Source of the DNA: a bacterium
Lineage (GTDB): Bacteria; Actinomycetota; Acidimicrobiia; Spongiisociales; Spongiisociaceae
NCBI GenBank assembly: GCA_028821265.1
Contig: JAPPGU010000046.1
Coordinates: 1 to 43,427 of the forward strand
Length of the DNA stretch: 43,427 bases
Direction: 5' to 3'
The notes beneath the pieces were generated by a model. It was given only the letters and a program-made list of their open reading frames with translations. It was not told the DNA's origin and did no database searches. Made by a program: the position numbers and the translations under genes. Positions 35,165-43,273 of this stretch are shown piece after piece. Position 1 is the first letter of the stretch. Each line of letters opens with the position of its first letter.

Positions 35165-35928
35165 GCCGCCCCCTTGAGCCCGGAGATGGCCGCGGCCGGA
35201 TCCGCCGACCTCGACAGGTACTCCCCCACCAGGATGGCGTCGTATCCGGCGGCTCTGAGCCGGGCGGCATCCTCCGGGCCCTGCACGCCGCTCTCGGCAA
35301 TCCGGACGTCGACGCCGGCCAGCAACGGCGCGATCTCCTCCGAGGTGGCCAGGTCCACGTCGAAGGTCCGCAGGTCCCGGTTGTTGACCCCCACCACCCT
35401 GGCGCCGGCGTCCAGTGCCCGGATGGTCTCCTCCCGGCTGTGGACCTCGACCAGCGCGGCGAGCCCCGCTTCATCGGTGGCGCGGAGCAGCCGGGCGAGG
35501 AGTGCATCGTCGAGTATCGCCACGATCAGCAGCACCGCATCGGCGCCCATGGCCCTGGCCTCCCAGACGTGGGCGGTGTCGAGGGTGAAGTCCTTCCGGA
35601 GCGCCGGCAGCGACGTCGCGGACCGGGCGGCCCGGAGGTCGTCGGGGGTTCCCACGAAGTGATCCGGCTCCGTCAGGACCGACATCGCGGACGCCCCACC
35701 CGCTTCGAAGGCCGCGGCCCGCTCGGACGGGTCCATACCGGTGTTGATCACCCCCTTCGAGGGCGACGCCCTCTTGAACTCGGCGATGATCGACAGCCCG
35801 GGACCGCCTAGGGCGCCGTTGAAGTCCCGCGGCGGCGGCAGGCCGGCAGCTGTTTCGCGCAGCTGATCCTGGCGCGCCCTCACCTCGGGCAGGCGGCGGC
35901 GCACCGAGGCGAGAACCTTGTCCAGCAT
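35161..35928 (-). CDS. trpC: Indole-3-glycerol phosphate synthase
   Basis: 255-residue TIM barrel. Catalytic residues in IIAEFKRASPSKG (about 47-59), LRKDFTLD (about 106-113), AVLLIVAIL, LVEVHS, and the end region IAESGVQG. The open frame reaches 36003; the ATG at 35928 fits the family N-terminus (MLDKVLASVRRR) and lies seven bases after a TAGCCT box, with no ribosome binding site. Probably leaderless, with its own promoter inside the operon. Confidence 0.96.
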   Translation of the reverse strand: MLDKVLASVRRRLPEVRARQDQLRETAAGLPPPRDFNGALGGPGLSIIAEFKRASPSKGVINTGMDPSERAAAFEAGGASAMSVLTEPDHFVGTPDDLRAARSATSLPALRKDFTLDTAHVWEARAMGADAVLLIVAILDDALLARLLRATDEAGLAALVEVHSREETIRALDAGARVVGVNNRDLRTFDVDLATSEEIAPLLAGVDVRIAESGVQGPEDAARLRAAGYDAILVGEYLSRSADPAAAISGLKGAA

Positions 35929-35935
35929 GGGGCGA

Positions 35936-35941
35936 AGGCTA
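35936..35941 (-). promoter_or_regulatory. -10 box of trpC
   Basis: TAGCCT in the 92-nt gap between ygfZ and trpC, seven bases before the ATG. It suggests an internal promoter separating trpE-ygfZ from trpCFBA. Confidence 0.4.
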
Positions 35942-36020
35942 CTCGCCCTGGTGGGCGTAAAGGTATAGGGCAGGGGCCGGGGGGCCGTCCCGGCGCAGCG
36001 CACCAGGTGGCCTGGAAACG

Positions 36021-36962
36021 CTATTCCGTCCCGGCGGTCATGGGTAGCCCGTGGACTTCCGCTTCAGCCTGCGCGCCCTCCCAGGTCACGGTGACGCGGC
36101 TTCCGGGTGGGGCTTCGCGGCGGATCAGGGCCAGCGCGATCGGGGCGTTCAGCCCCGGACTCTCCCCCACCGTCGCCAACTCACCCACCAATCTCTCCCC
36201 ATGGGTTACCCGGGCGCCCACCGGCGGCACGACCGGTTCGAGCATCCTCAATCCCCGGAGGTGGCGGTTGACCCGGCCCCGGCTGTCGATGCGGGCCACC
36301 AGTTCCTGCCCCAGGAAGCAGCCCTTGGTGAACGAGACCGCCTCGGGAACCAGGCCGGTCTCCTGCGGGATGGTCTTGGCGTTGACGTCGATGCCCATCC
36401 TGGGTTCCCCGGCCTCGATCCGCAAGGCGTCGACAACGCGGCGGCCGATCGGGACGGCGCCGAGTTCCTCGATCGCCTGCGGCCCCAGACCGGCGACCAG
36501 GCGGCGCCGCACCGGCCGCTCTCGCAGCTCGGCGGCCAGCACCCCCTGCTCCTCCCGCCAACCGCCCGGCGCGCCGGGGACACGGTCGCCGGGTCCCCAC
36601 ACGTCGAGCGCCGGCCGGTCATCCCCGCTGAACTCGACATCGACGCGCAGCCGCCAGCGCGACAGCGAGGCAACAACCGCCGCCTGGCGGGCCGCGTCGG
36701 TGACGATCCCCACCCGGTCCTCGTCGCGCAGGACCCAGATCAGGGCGTCCAGCTTCCCGCGGGGCTCCAGGAGGAAGGACCTGGCCGTCTGCCCGGGAGC
36801 GAGCCCCTCGATGTCCTGGCTGAGGATGCCTTGCAAGTAGGTGATGGCATCCGGTCCGACCGCCCAGAACAGGCCGAGCGTGTCCGTGGCGAATCCCGCC
36901 ACGCTCCGGGCATGGGCATACCCGGCCCTGAAGTCGTCGGGCTCGCCGGCCAGGGTGGTCAA
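36021..36962 (-). CDS. ygfZ: Folate-binding protein YgfZ (GcvT-like)
   Basis: 313 residues of the aminomethyltransferase-like fold. The YgfZ signature is complete: FTKGCFLGQELVARIDSRG (about 222-240), with the conserved cysteine of KGCFLGQE. These proteins help maintain iron-sulfur enzymes in a folate-dependent way. The ATG overlaps the trpE stop as ATGA, so it is translated together with trpE, an unusual place for this gene. Not GcvT itself: the protein is too short and carries the YgfZ motif. Confidence 0.93.
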   Translation of the reverse strand: MTTLAGEPDDFRAGYAHARSVAGFATDTLGLFWAVGPDAITYLQGILSQDIEGLAPGQTARSFLLEPRGKLDALIWVLRDEDRVGIVTDAARQAAVVASLSRWRLRVDVEFSGDDRPALDVWGPGDRVPGAPGGWREEQGVLAAELRERPVRRRLVAGLGPQAIEELGAVPIGRRVVDALRIEAGEPRMGIDVNAKTIPQETGLVPEAVSFTKGCFLGQELVARIDSRGRVNRHLRGLRMLEPVVPPVGARVTHGERLVGELATVGESPGLNAPIALALIRREAPPGSRVTVTWEGAQAEAEVHGLPMTAGTE

Positions 36963-38437
36963 AGCAGATCGGCCCCCGCCACGGCCGCCATAGCCGCGGC
37001 CGCCTTGTCCTCCGTCTCCTGGAATTCGGCAGCCGGATCGGAGTCGGCCACCAGTCCGGCGCCCACCTGGACCCAGGCGGTGCCGTCGGCGATCACGACC
37101 GTCCGCAGGCAGATGGCGGTGTCCACGTTGCCGCTGAAGTCCATGTAGCCGGCGGCGCCGGCATAGGGACCGCGGGCCACCGGTTCCATCTCATCGATGA
37201 TCTCCATGGCCCGCACCTTGGGCGCCCCCGACACGGTGCCATGTGGGAACACCGCCCGGACCACGTCCACCGGACCCAACCCGTCACGGAGCCGTCCCGA
37301 CACGCCCGACACCAGATGCATGACGTGCGAGTAGCGCTCCACCACCATCAGGTCGTCCACGGTCACAGTGCCGTAGTCGCATACCCGGCCCAGATCGTTG
37401 CGCGCCAGGTCGATGAGCATGACATGTTCGGCCCGCTCCTTCGGGTCGGCCAGCATCTCCTCCTCCAAGGCCAGGTCCTCCGCCTCGGACACACCCCGCC
37501 TCCGGGTGCCGGCGATGGGGCGGGAGAACACGGTGCCGTCCCTGACCCGGGTCATCAGCTCCGGCGATGCACCCACCACGGTGACCTCCGGGTGCCTCAG
37601 GTAGAAGAGGAAGGGCGAGGGGTTGATGAGGCGCAGGGCACGGTAGAGACCGAACGGATCGCCCTCGAAAGGCGCTGCGATACGGCGGCTCAGCACCACC
37701 TGGTAGGCGTCGCCCTCCCGGATGTAGTCCTTGACCGTGAGGACGGCTTGCTCGAAGTCCTCGCGGTCCAGCGTGGAGGTGATCGGTAGGTCGGGCCGGG
37801 CGGAGCGGTCGGGTCGGGCGGCCGGGCGGTAACGAAGGGCCGTACCGAGCCGCTCCGCGGCGTCGTGGAGCCGGGTCACCGCGTCGTCGTACGCGGCGTC
37901 GAGGTCGTCCTCGAGGTCGACGAAGACGTTGCGAACCAGGTGCAACGTCTGGCGGGGATGGTCGAGCGCCGCCAGGCTACCGACGAACTGCCACATCATC
38001 TCGGGCAGCCCGCGGTCGTCGGGAGGCCGGTCGGGGAGCCGTTCGATGTACCGCACCGCGTCATAGGAGAGGTATCCGACCGCCCCGGAGTGCAAGGGGG
38101 GAAGGTCGTCCATCGGGTCGGTGGCGTAGCGGGCCAGGAACCCTTCGAGGACCGTGAGCGGATCGCCATCCGGCACCCGGACCCGGGCATCGTCCACGTG
38201 GCAGACGCCGTCCCGGCTGGTGAGGGTGAAGACCGGGTCCCACCCGAGGAACGACCAGTGCGCCCAACGCTCCCCTCCCTCGAGGGACTCGAGGAGGAAT
38301 CCGGGCGAGTCGCCGACCAGCTTGCCGAAGGCGCTGACCGGAGTCTCCCGATCGGACAGCAGGGCGATCCTGACCGGGACCACCGAGGCGTGCTCGGCCA
38401 GGCGGCGGAACTCAGCCGGGCTCGGAGTGACTTTCAT
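36959..38437 (-). CDS. trpE: Anthranilate synthase component I
   Basis: 492 residues; makes anthranilate from chorismate with an amidotransferase partner (TrpG) not seen in this window. The N-terminal feedback site includes FLLESLEGGERWAHWSFLG (about 47-65), in which the LLES motif binds tryptophan. The C-terminal chorismate-binding half shows AYQVVLSRR, TVVGASPELM, RPIAGTRRRG, DLARNDLGRV and PHGTVSGAPKVRAMEIIDE. ATG start six bases after a TAACGT box, with no ribosome binding site. No TRP-type attenuator leader could exist on such a transcript. Confidence 0.96.
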   Translation of the reverse strand: MKVTPSPAEFRRLAEHASVVPVRIALLSDRETPVSAFGKLVGDSPGFLLESLEGGERWAHWSFLGWDPVFTLTSRDGVCHVDDARVRVPDGDPLTVLEGFLARYATDPMDDLPPLHSGAVGYLSYDAVRYIERLPDRPPDDRGLPEMMWQFVGSLAALDHPRQTLHLVRNVFVDLEDDLDAAYDDAVTRLHDAAERLGTALRYRPAARPDRSARPDLPITSTLDREDFEQAVLTVKDYIREGDAYQVVLSRRIAAPFEGDPFGLYRALRLINPSPFLFYLRHPEVTVVGASPELMTRVRDGTVFSRPIAGTRRRGVSEAEDLALEEEMLADPKERAEHVMLIDLARNDLGRVCDYGTVTVDDLMVVERYSHVMHLVSGVSGRLRDGLGPVDVVRAVFPHGTVSGAPKVRAMEIIDEMEPVARGPYAGAAGYMDFSGNVDTAICLRTVVIADGTAWVQVGAGLVADSDPAAEFQETEDKAAAAMAAVAGADLL

Positions 38438-38443
38438 GGGTCT

Positions 38444-38449
38444 ACGTTA
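38444..38449 (-). promoter_or_regulatory. -10 box of trpE
   Basis: TAACGT six bases before the ATG, consistent with a leaderless trpE mRNA. Confidence 0.4.
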
Positions 38450-38545
38450 CCGAGCGAGCTACCGGGACGGGAACCCCGGAGTGGCGCCCCCGGCCATCGA
38501 TCAGGCCATGACATTGCTGCGGGCGCAGTCCATTGAGGCGAGGCC

Positions 38546-39421
38546 TCAACCCAGCACGACCACCGGCATGCCGATCGGCGCCCACTCGTACAGGAACTCC
38601 GCCTTGTCGGATCGTTGCCGTACGCATCCTGCCGACAGGGATTGGCCCAGTTGCTCGAGCGTCTGCACAGGCTCCCCGTTACTCCTCAGAGGTATGGCAT
38701 GAAACCCTATCCGCCACCCGTTCAAGCCCCACGCGAAACGCACCATGTCGTTCATGCTGCCGCCCCTGTATCCGTAGGCGATCGGCGACTTGGAGTAGAC
38801 CTCGTATTGACCGGCAGGAGGATTCCGGAACATACCGCTGACCGGGTAGCTATCCACAAGCGTGCCATCGGCCTCGACCAGCCACATCATCATCTTCTCG
38901 CCACGCCGGTCGTAGACCGCGTGCCGGCGGCCGCCGAGACCCACGTCCGGCGCCGTGAGCCCGGCCGACCAGAGCAACTGCGCATCGTTGAGGCGGATGG
39001 TTGCTCCGCCGTCCCGGGGCAGCGCAAGTTGGGCACCGTCGAAACCGTCCGTGCCGGAACGCCAGACCGGCCCACCTCCGAGCCGGGGCGCCGAGTACAT
39101 GACGAGGTCACCGTCCTGCTGCATGACGAGGCGGTCGCCTCCCATGCCGCGTGTGCCTGCCGACCAGATTTCCTCGACACCCCAATAGGGAGCGAGGTTG
39201 CGATACAGGACGAGATCGCCGCCCCAAAGGAACGCCAACCGGTACGAGCCGTCGGGAGACAGGAGGGATTGGCCGCGCAGCATAACGTCGCCGGGTCCGA
39301 GCGAGTCACGGAGGGACACCGGTGCTCGCCCTGCGCCGCCGCCCGCCTGGGCGAGCACGCCGGAAGCGGGAAGGAGGAGGGTCGCCAGGACCGCTATGGC
39401 GCCGATTCGGATCCGCATCAT
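38546..39421 (-). CDS. Secreted bulb-lectin / L,D-transpeptidase fusion
   Basis: 291 residues. Signal peptide (about 1-24, cleavage after GVLA). A bulb-type (mannose-binding-like) lectin domain (about 38-155) contains two sugar-site-like motifs, LWGGDLVLY and QQDGDLVMY. The C-terminal YkuD domain (about 165-291) has the catalytic histidine 241 (GFHAIP) and the SAGCVRQ motif with cysteine 266 and arginine 268. The enzyme class makes 3-3 peptidoglycan cross-links or attaches proteins to the wall. The lectin part may hold it on wall or capsule sugars. ATG start five bases after TATAGT, without a ribosome binding site. Confidence 0.88.
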   Translation of the reverse strand: MMRIRIGAIAVLATLLLPASGVLAQAGGGAGRAPVSLRDSLGPGDVMLRGQSLLSPDGSYRLAFLWGGDLVLYRNLAPYWGVEEIWSAGTRGMGGDRLVMQQDGDLVMYSAPRLGGGPVWRSGTDGFDGAQLALPRDGGATIRLNDAQLLWSAGLTAPDVGLGGRRHAVYDRRGEKMMMWLVEADGTLVDSYPVSGMFRNPPAGQYEVYSKSPIAYGYRGGSMNDMVRFAWGLNGWRIGFHAIPLRSNGEPVQTLEQLGQSLSAGCVRQRSDKAEFLYEWAPIGMPVVVLG

Positions 39422-39426
39422 ACGCG

Positions 39427-39432
39427 ACTATA
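39427..39432 (-). promoter_or_regulatory. -10 box of the lectin/L,D-transpeptidase gene
   Basis: TATAGT five bases before the ATG; leaderless spacing. Confidence 0.5.
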
Positions 39433-39494
39433 GGTCGACGATCGGCCAATTCCATACATTAAGGCTGGTGGAGGGGGGTTTCTACGTCCCGTGA

Positions 39495-39815
39495 TCAATC
39501 GGGCGGGTCGAGGTTTCTCCTCGTGGCCTCGGCGGCCATCTCCCTGGCCAGGTCGCTCAGCCAGCCGCGGAAGCCGTCCTTGTCAAGCGTCATCCGGGCT
39601 TTGTTGGCCTCGATCGCCTCCCGTTGCTCGGCCAGGAAGGCGTCTACCTCCCAGCCGGGCAGGTTCTCCGCGGCCTCGATGAGGCGGCTGGCGCCCTCGA
39701 TCATCCGGAACGCCCCGTAGATGGGCTTCTCATCGAGATGGAGCCTGGCGCAGGTGACCAGGTACAGCACGAAGTCGAACAGGAACTCCCGGGGATCGAT
39801 CTCCTGGCTGCTCAT
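39495..39815 (-). CDS. DUF6092-like conserved protein
   Basis: 106 residues, mostly helical, soluble. Recognisable stretch: LVTCARLHLDEKPIYGAF then MIEGASRLI, which resembles DUF6092 proteins; the function is unknown. The ATG at 39815 overlaps the stop of the nitroreductase gene as ATGA and is preferred over the ATG at 39830. Operon partner of the nitroreductase. Confidence 0.75.
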   Translation of the reverse strand: MSSQEIDPREFLFDFVLYLVTCARLHLDEKPIYGAFRMIEGASRLIEAAENLPGWEVDAFLAEQREAIEANKARMTLDKDGFRGWLSDLAREMAAEATRRNLDPPD

Positions 39816-40345
39816 GGTGATTCCGTCCACGGCTGACCGAACCGGTCGGCATGGACGGACGGCTGGAAGCCCTTGAGCGGCTTGGAGGGATTGGAGACCG
39901 GTACTCCCACCGCCATCAGCACCTCTGGACGCACATGCTCCGGGAGGCCCAGGATGGCCTGGACGACCTCTTCACTCCAACTGGTGACCTTGCACACGCC
40001 GATACCGAGCGCCGGCGCGGCGATGGCCATGAAGGCGGCGGACGCGCCCGCGTCCAGCCTGCTCACTACCTCAACCCCGCGCACCCCCGACTCGGCCTCC
40101 GACCTCACCAGGTCGCTGCATACGGCGATGGCCGCCGGGGCGTTGTTCACGAATCCCGGGCACGCCTGGCGGAGGGTGTGAACGATCCGTGGATCGGTGA
40201 TGACGACCAGGTGGCGGATTCCCGGTCGGGCCACCTGGGCCCGTCCGGCGGCATAGACCAGACGATCGAGTGTCGCCCGGTCGGGCGGTTCAGGCCGGAA
40301 CTCCCGGTGCATGCGGCGCCGTCGCATTGCCTCGAACACCGCCAT
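39812..40345 (-). CDS. Nitroreductase-family flavoprotein
   Basis: 177 residues. The FMN-binding start RRRRMHREFRPEP (about 8-20) and AAGRAQVARPG are typical; near the C-terminus EVLMAVGVPV marks the family end. The middle shows MAIAAPALGIGVC, the usual GLGSCW-like position. The substrate is unknown (quinones, flavins, or the F420/FMN chemistry of actinobacteria). The ATG at 40345 with AAGG upstream is preferred over the TTG at 40357. Confidence 0.88.
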   Translation of the reverse strand: MAVFEAMRRRRMHREFRPEPPDRATLDRLVYAAGRAQVARPGIRHLVVITDPRIVHTLRQACPGFVNNAPAAIAVCSDLVRSEAESGVRGVEVVSRLDAGASAAFMAIAAPALGIGVCKVTSWSEEVVQAILGLPEHVRPEVLMAVGVPVSNPSKPLKGFQPSVHADRFGQPWTESP

Positions 40346-40449
40346 CGGAGCCTTCAAATCCCTGTCCTTTCCCCGCCGCGGTCACGCACCGGGCGGATCA
40401 CAAAGCAACAACCCCCGTCCCCATCAACGGGAACGAGGGCCGTACCGGG

Positions 40450-40524
<75 letters not shown>

Positions 40525-40535
40525 CCGTGGGAAAC

Positions 40536-40541
40536 AGTTTA
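40536..40541 (-). promoter_or_regulatory. -10 box of tRNA-fMet
   Basis: TAAACT, 11 bases before the mature tRNA 5' end. Confidence 0.5.
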
Positions 40542-40601
40542 ACGCGTCGGGCGCCTACCGGCAATAGGGAGTCGTTCGGGGTGACCGGCGAGATAGCTCG
40601 T

Positions 40602-40772
40602 TCATTGGAGCACGGCAATAATGATCGCGGCCGCACTCGCAACCAGACCGGTCATCCACCCCACGATCCAGCGGGTCTGTTCGGCGAAGCGCCTCTCTAT
40701 GTCGGCGCGGAGACGCGAGATGGCAGCGTCCAGCCGGTCGGAGCTTACGTACTTCTCGGTAACCTGTGTCAT
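40602..40772 (-). CDS. 56-residue coiled-coil, tail-anchored miniprotein
   Basis: MTQVTEKYVS... then RLDAAISRLRADIERRFAEQ, a short amphipathic coiled coil (about 13-32), then WIVGWMTGLVASAAAIIIAV, one membrane helix near the C-terminus. The layout resembles CCDC90/DUF1640-like small proteins often seen beside toxin or nuclease genes, but no partner lies here. ATG start six bases after TAGATT; GGGGAC precedes the ATG. The rest of the gap (40773-40960) is AT-rich with no further gene seen. Confidence 0.7.
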   Translation of the reverse strand: MTQVTEKYVSSDRLDAAISRLRADIERRFAEQTRWIVGWMTGLVASAAAIIIAVLQ

Positions 40773-40778
40773 GTCCCC

Positions 40779-40784
40779 AATCTA
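40779..40784 (-). promoter_or_regulatory. -10 box of the coiled-coil miniprotein
   Basis: TAGATT six bases before the ATG; leaderless spacing. Confidence 0.4.
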
Positions 40785-40960
40785 CTTTCGTCGCTTGTCG
40801 GGGGAAGCTACTCTCTTACTCTACCATAAATAACCAACTGTAGCGTCGTCAACGGACTATCGATGTGGCCGGCATTCCCCCTCCGCACGTGTAGCAGGGT
40901 CGGGTAAGGCTTCGACGAGTACGATCGGGGCGGTCGCCGCCCGATGCACGGAGGTCATCA

Positions 40961-42382
40961 ATGAGCCAGGCTTCTGCTTCTGATAGCTTCGAGTGCGACC
41001 TCCTGCTCGAGGGTGGGGTGGTGATCACGCTGGACGGGAAGCGGCGCGTGCTGGATGACGGCGCGGTGGCCGTCTCCGGTGGGAAGATCGCGCAGGTCGG
41101 CGCCGCCGCCGGCATGCGGCACCTGCGGGAGACGGCCGGAAGGGTCGTCGACTGCCGGGGCAAGGTGGTCCTGCCAGGGCTGACCGACGGGCACACCCAC
41201 CTGTTCCAGTCGTTGGGCAGGGGACTCGGCGACGGTATGACGCTGGTGCCCTGGCTCCAGAAGTTCATGCTGCCCTACTCGAAGGCCATCACCAGGGAGA
41301 TGAGCGTGGCGGCCGTCCAACTCGGAGCACTCCAGGCGGCCCTCTCCGGAACCACGATGGTGGTGGACAACCACTATGCACCCACGGACACGGAGACCAT
41401 CCTCGCCGTGGCCGACGCGGTGGAAGAGGTGGGGATCAGAGGCGCCATCGCCCGGGGAATCTTCGGGGAGATGAACCCGGGCGGCGAGCTGATGGGGGTG
41501 GATCCGGACCTGTTCACGTGGACCAACCAGGAGGAGATCGCCATCACCGCCGAGTGCATGGCAGAGCGCCCGCGCGGCGGCCTGGTCGAGGTCTGGCCGT
41601 GCCCGGAGAACATCGTCTACGTCTGGCCGGAGCTCATAGATGCCTCCGCGGAGATGGCTGCGGTCGCCGGGGTTGGCTGGCACATGCACTGCTCCGAGGT
41701 GCAGGACGAGATCTCGTTCTTCATGGAGGTGCACGGAAGCCGTCCGGTGGCGTGGCTGGCCGACCGGGGGCTGCTGAGCCGCCACACCACACTGGCTCAC
41801 GCCGTCTGGCTGGATCCTGACGAGGTGGCCGCCATGGGCGCCTCCGGGGCCACCGCAGTGCACAACCCGATCTCCAACCAGTACCTGGCCTCTGGCGTGC
41901 TCCACCTCGAGGCGCTGCTGTCGGCGGGCGCCACCGTGGCCCTCGGGAGTGACGGGGTGGCCGTAGCCGGGCAGGACATCTTCGAAGCCATGAAGGCCGG
42001 GCTGCTGATGCACCGTGTCGCCAGCCTCGACTCCACCGCCACCACAGTGGAGCAGTTCCTCGAACTGGGGACGCGCGGCGGAGCGGCGATGACCGGCCTT
42101 GACGCCGGATCGCTGGAGCCGGGCCGGGCTGCCGACCTGGTGGTGGTGGATGTCTCCGGAGTTCGGCACACGCCGTGGAGCCGTCCGGTTGCTTCGGTGG
42201 TGCACTCCGGTAGCTCGGCCGACGTGGAGATGGTGATCGTCGGGGGCGAGATCATCGTGGAGGACGGCCGCTCCACGAGGGTGGACGAGGCCGAGGTAAG
42301 CGCCAAGGCGGGAGAGGCGGCCGCCCAACTCTTCGGCAAGGCACGCCTGAGCGAACTCGCCAAGGACTGGATCAGTTCCTGA
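40961..42382 (+). CDS. Amidohydrolase (AtzA/TrzN/8-oxoguanine deaminase-like)
   Basis: 473-residue metal-dependent deaminase/hydrolase. Metal ligands: HTH in LTDGHTHLFQS (about 76-86), the histidines of WHMHCSE (about 241-247), HAVWL (about 284) and the aspartate of ALGSDGVAVAG (about 328-338). The N- and C-terminal beta segments form the usual small domain. The family deaminates purines, triazines and similar rings, or hydrolyses related amides; the substrate here is open. ATG with a good ribosome binding site (GGAGG, six bases). Convergent with ccdA across repeat array E. Confidence 0.9.
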   Translation: MSQASASDSFECDLLLEGGVVITLDGKRRVLDDGAVAVSGGKIAQVGAAAGMRHLRETAGRVVDCRGKVVLPGLTDGHTHLFQSLGRGLGDGMTLVPWLQKFMLPYSKAITREMSVAAVQLGALQAALSGTTMVVDNHYAPTDTETILAVADAVEEVGIRGAIARGIFGEMNPGGELMGVDPDLFTWTNQEEIAITAECMAERPRGGLVEVWPCPENIVYVWPELIDASAEMAAVAGVGWHMHCSEVQDEISFFMEVHGSRPVAWLADRGLLSRHTTLAHAVWLDPDEVAAMGASGATAVHNPISNQYLASGVLHLEALLSAGATVALGSDGVAVAGQDIFEAMKAGLLMHRVASLDSTATTVEQFLELGTRGGAAMTGLDAGSLEPGRAADLVVVDVSGVRHTPWSRPVASVVHSGSSADVEMVIVGGEIIVEDGRSTRVDEAEVSAKAGEAAAQLFGKARLSELAKDWISS

Positions 42383-42437
42383 TTTCTAGTCTGTAGTCCT
42401 AGTTAATAGTGATAAAGCACAACTAGCAACTAGATAG
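42383..42437. repeat. Heptad inverted-repeat array E
   Basis: Left units TTTCTAG, TCTGTAG, TCCTAGT, TAATAGT; right units CAACTAG, CAACTAG, ATAGC. It fills the gap between the convergent amidohydrolase and ccdA genes. The ccdA stop (TAG, 42430-42432) is inside it. Both strands could fold it into a weak AT-rich hairpin. Confidence 0.78.
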
Positions 42438-43182
42438 CGGCTAGGTCCTCGAGGCCGAGCCTGATCATCCACTCGCTGATCAGGCTCGACAGATCGGTGA
42501 TGCGGCCGGTGATGAACAGCCAACCGAAGACGATCATCAGGAGGCCGGACAGGACGTTGATGGTCCGCAGATGGCGCTGAAGGAGCTTGATACCCGAGTA
42601 GAGCTTGGTCACGCCGATTCCGGCGGCGATGAACGGCAGGCCCATACCCATCGAGAACACGAACAGCAGGAGCATCCCCCTGGCGACCGTCTCCTGGGTC
42701 GCGGCCTGGGTGAGGATGGCCGCCAGCACCGGACCGATGCACGGGGTCCAGCCGAAACCGAAGGCCATTCCCATCACCAGCGGCGCCCAGCCGCCCAGTT
42801 GCGAGGGACGGACGTGGAGCCGCCGCTCCCGGTAGAGGAAGGCCAGGCGAGGCGACGTGCTGAGCGCCATCAGCACGATAACCAGCCCGAACACAGCGAT
42901 CAGCCAGCCCGCCGCCGTGGTGATGACGCCCTTGTTGCGGGCGAGCAGGCCTGCCACCGAAGTAGCCCCCGCTCCGAGGGCCACGAAGACGATCGTGAAC
43001 CCGAGCACGAACAGCACGGTGACCCGGAGCATCCGGGCTGTGGAGGCCTTCCCCTGTTGCAGATCGGCCACCGAGTAACCCGACATGAGCCCCAGGTATC
43101 CGGGCAGCAGCGGCAGCACGCAGGGCGATACGAAGGACAATGCCCCGAAGACGAGGGCGCTCAGGTAGCCGGCCGGGTCCAT
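42430..43182 (-). CDS. ccdA: Cytochrome c biogenesis / thiol transport protein CcdA
   Basis: 250 residues with six predicted helices; passes electrons from cytoplasmic thioredoxin to extracellular thiol proteins. The two redox cysteines are in SFVSPCVLPLLPGYL (about 16-30) and GWTPCIGPVLA (about 144-154). ATG with AGGA four bases upstream. The other cytochrome c maturation genes are not in view, so the target (haem proteins or other exported thiol proteins) is unknown. Confidence 0.94.
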   Translation of the reverse strand: MDPAGYLSALVFGALSFVSPCVLPLLPGYLGLMSGYSVADLQQGKASTARMLRVTVLFVLGFTIVFVALGAGATSVAGLLARNKGVITTAAGWLIAVFGLVIVLMALSTSPRLAFLYRERRLHVRPSQLGGWAPLVMGMAFGFGWTPCIGPVLAAILTQAATQETVARGMLLLFVFSMGMGLPFIAAGIGVTKLYSGIKLLQRHLRTINVLSGLLMIVFGWLFITGRITDLSSLISEWMIRLGLEDLAAI

Positions 43183-43191
43183 GGTCCTGGA

Positions 43192-43273
43192 TTCTAGTTG
43201 TCAGTCGCCGGTTGCCAGTCAGTAGCTAGTTGCTCTATTGACTAGAAACCAGGGACTATCAACTAGCAACTAA
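43192..43273. repeat. Heptad inverted-repeat array F
   Basis: Left units TAGTTGT, CAGTCGC, CGGTTGC, CAGTCAG; right units GACTAGA, AACCAGG, GACTATC, AACTAGC, AACTAAG. The mix of TAGT and CAGT forms links the two variants seen in arrays A and C. The fabI stop (TAG, 43270-43272) is within it. It lies between ccdA and fabI. Confidence 0.78.

Noticed and set aside
38437-38545. Tryptophan attenuator before trpE
   Set aside because: No Trp-rich leader ORF or terminator/antiterminator pair is seen, and the -10 box lies too close to the start codon to allow a leader.
40958-42328. 456-codon minus-strand frame inside the amidohydrolase gene
   Set aside because: Antisense shadow; the plus-strand protein has all the metal ligands and a good ribosome binding site.
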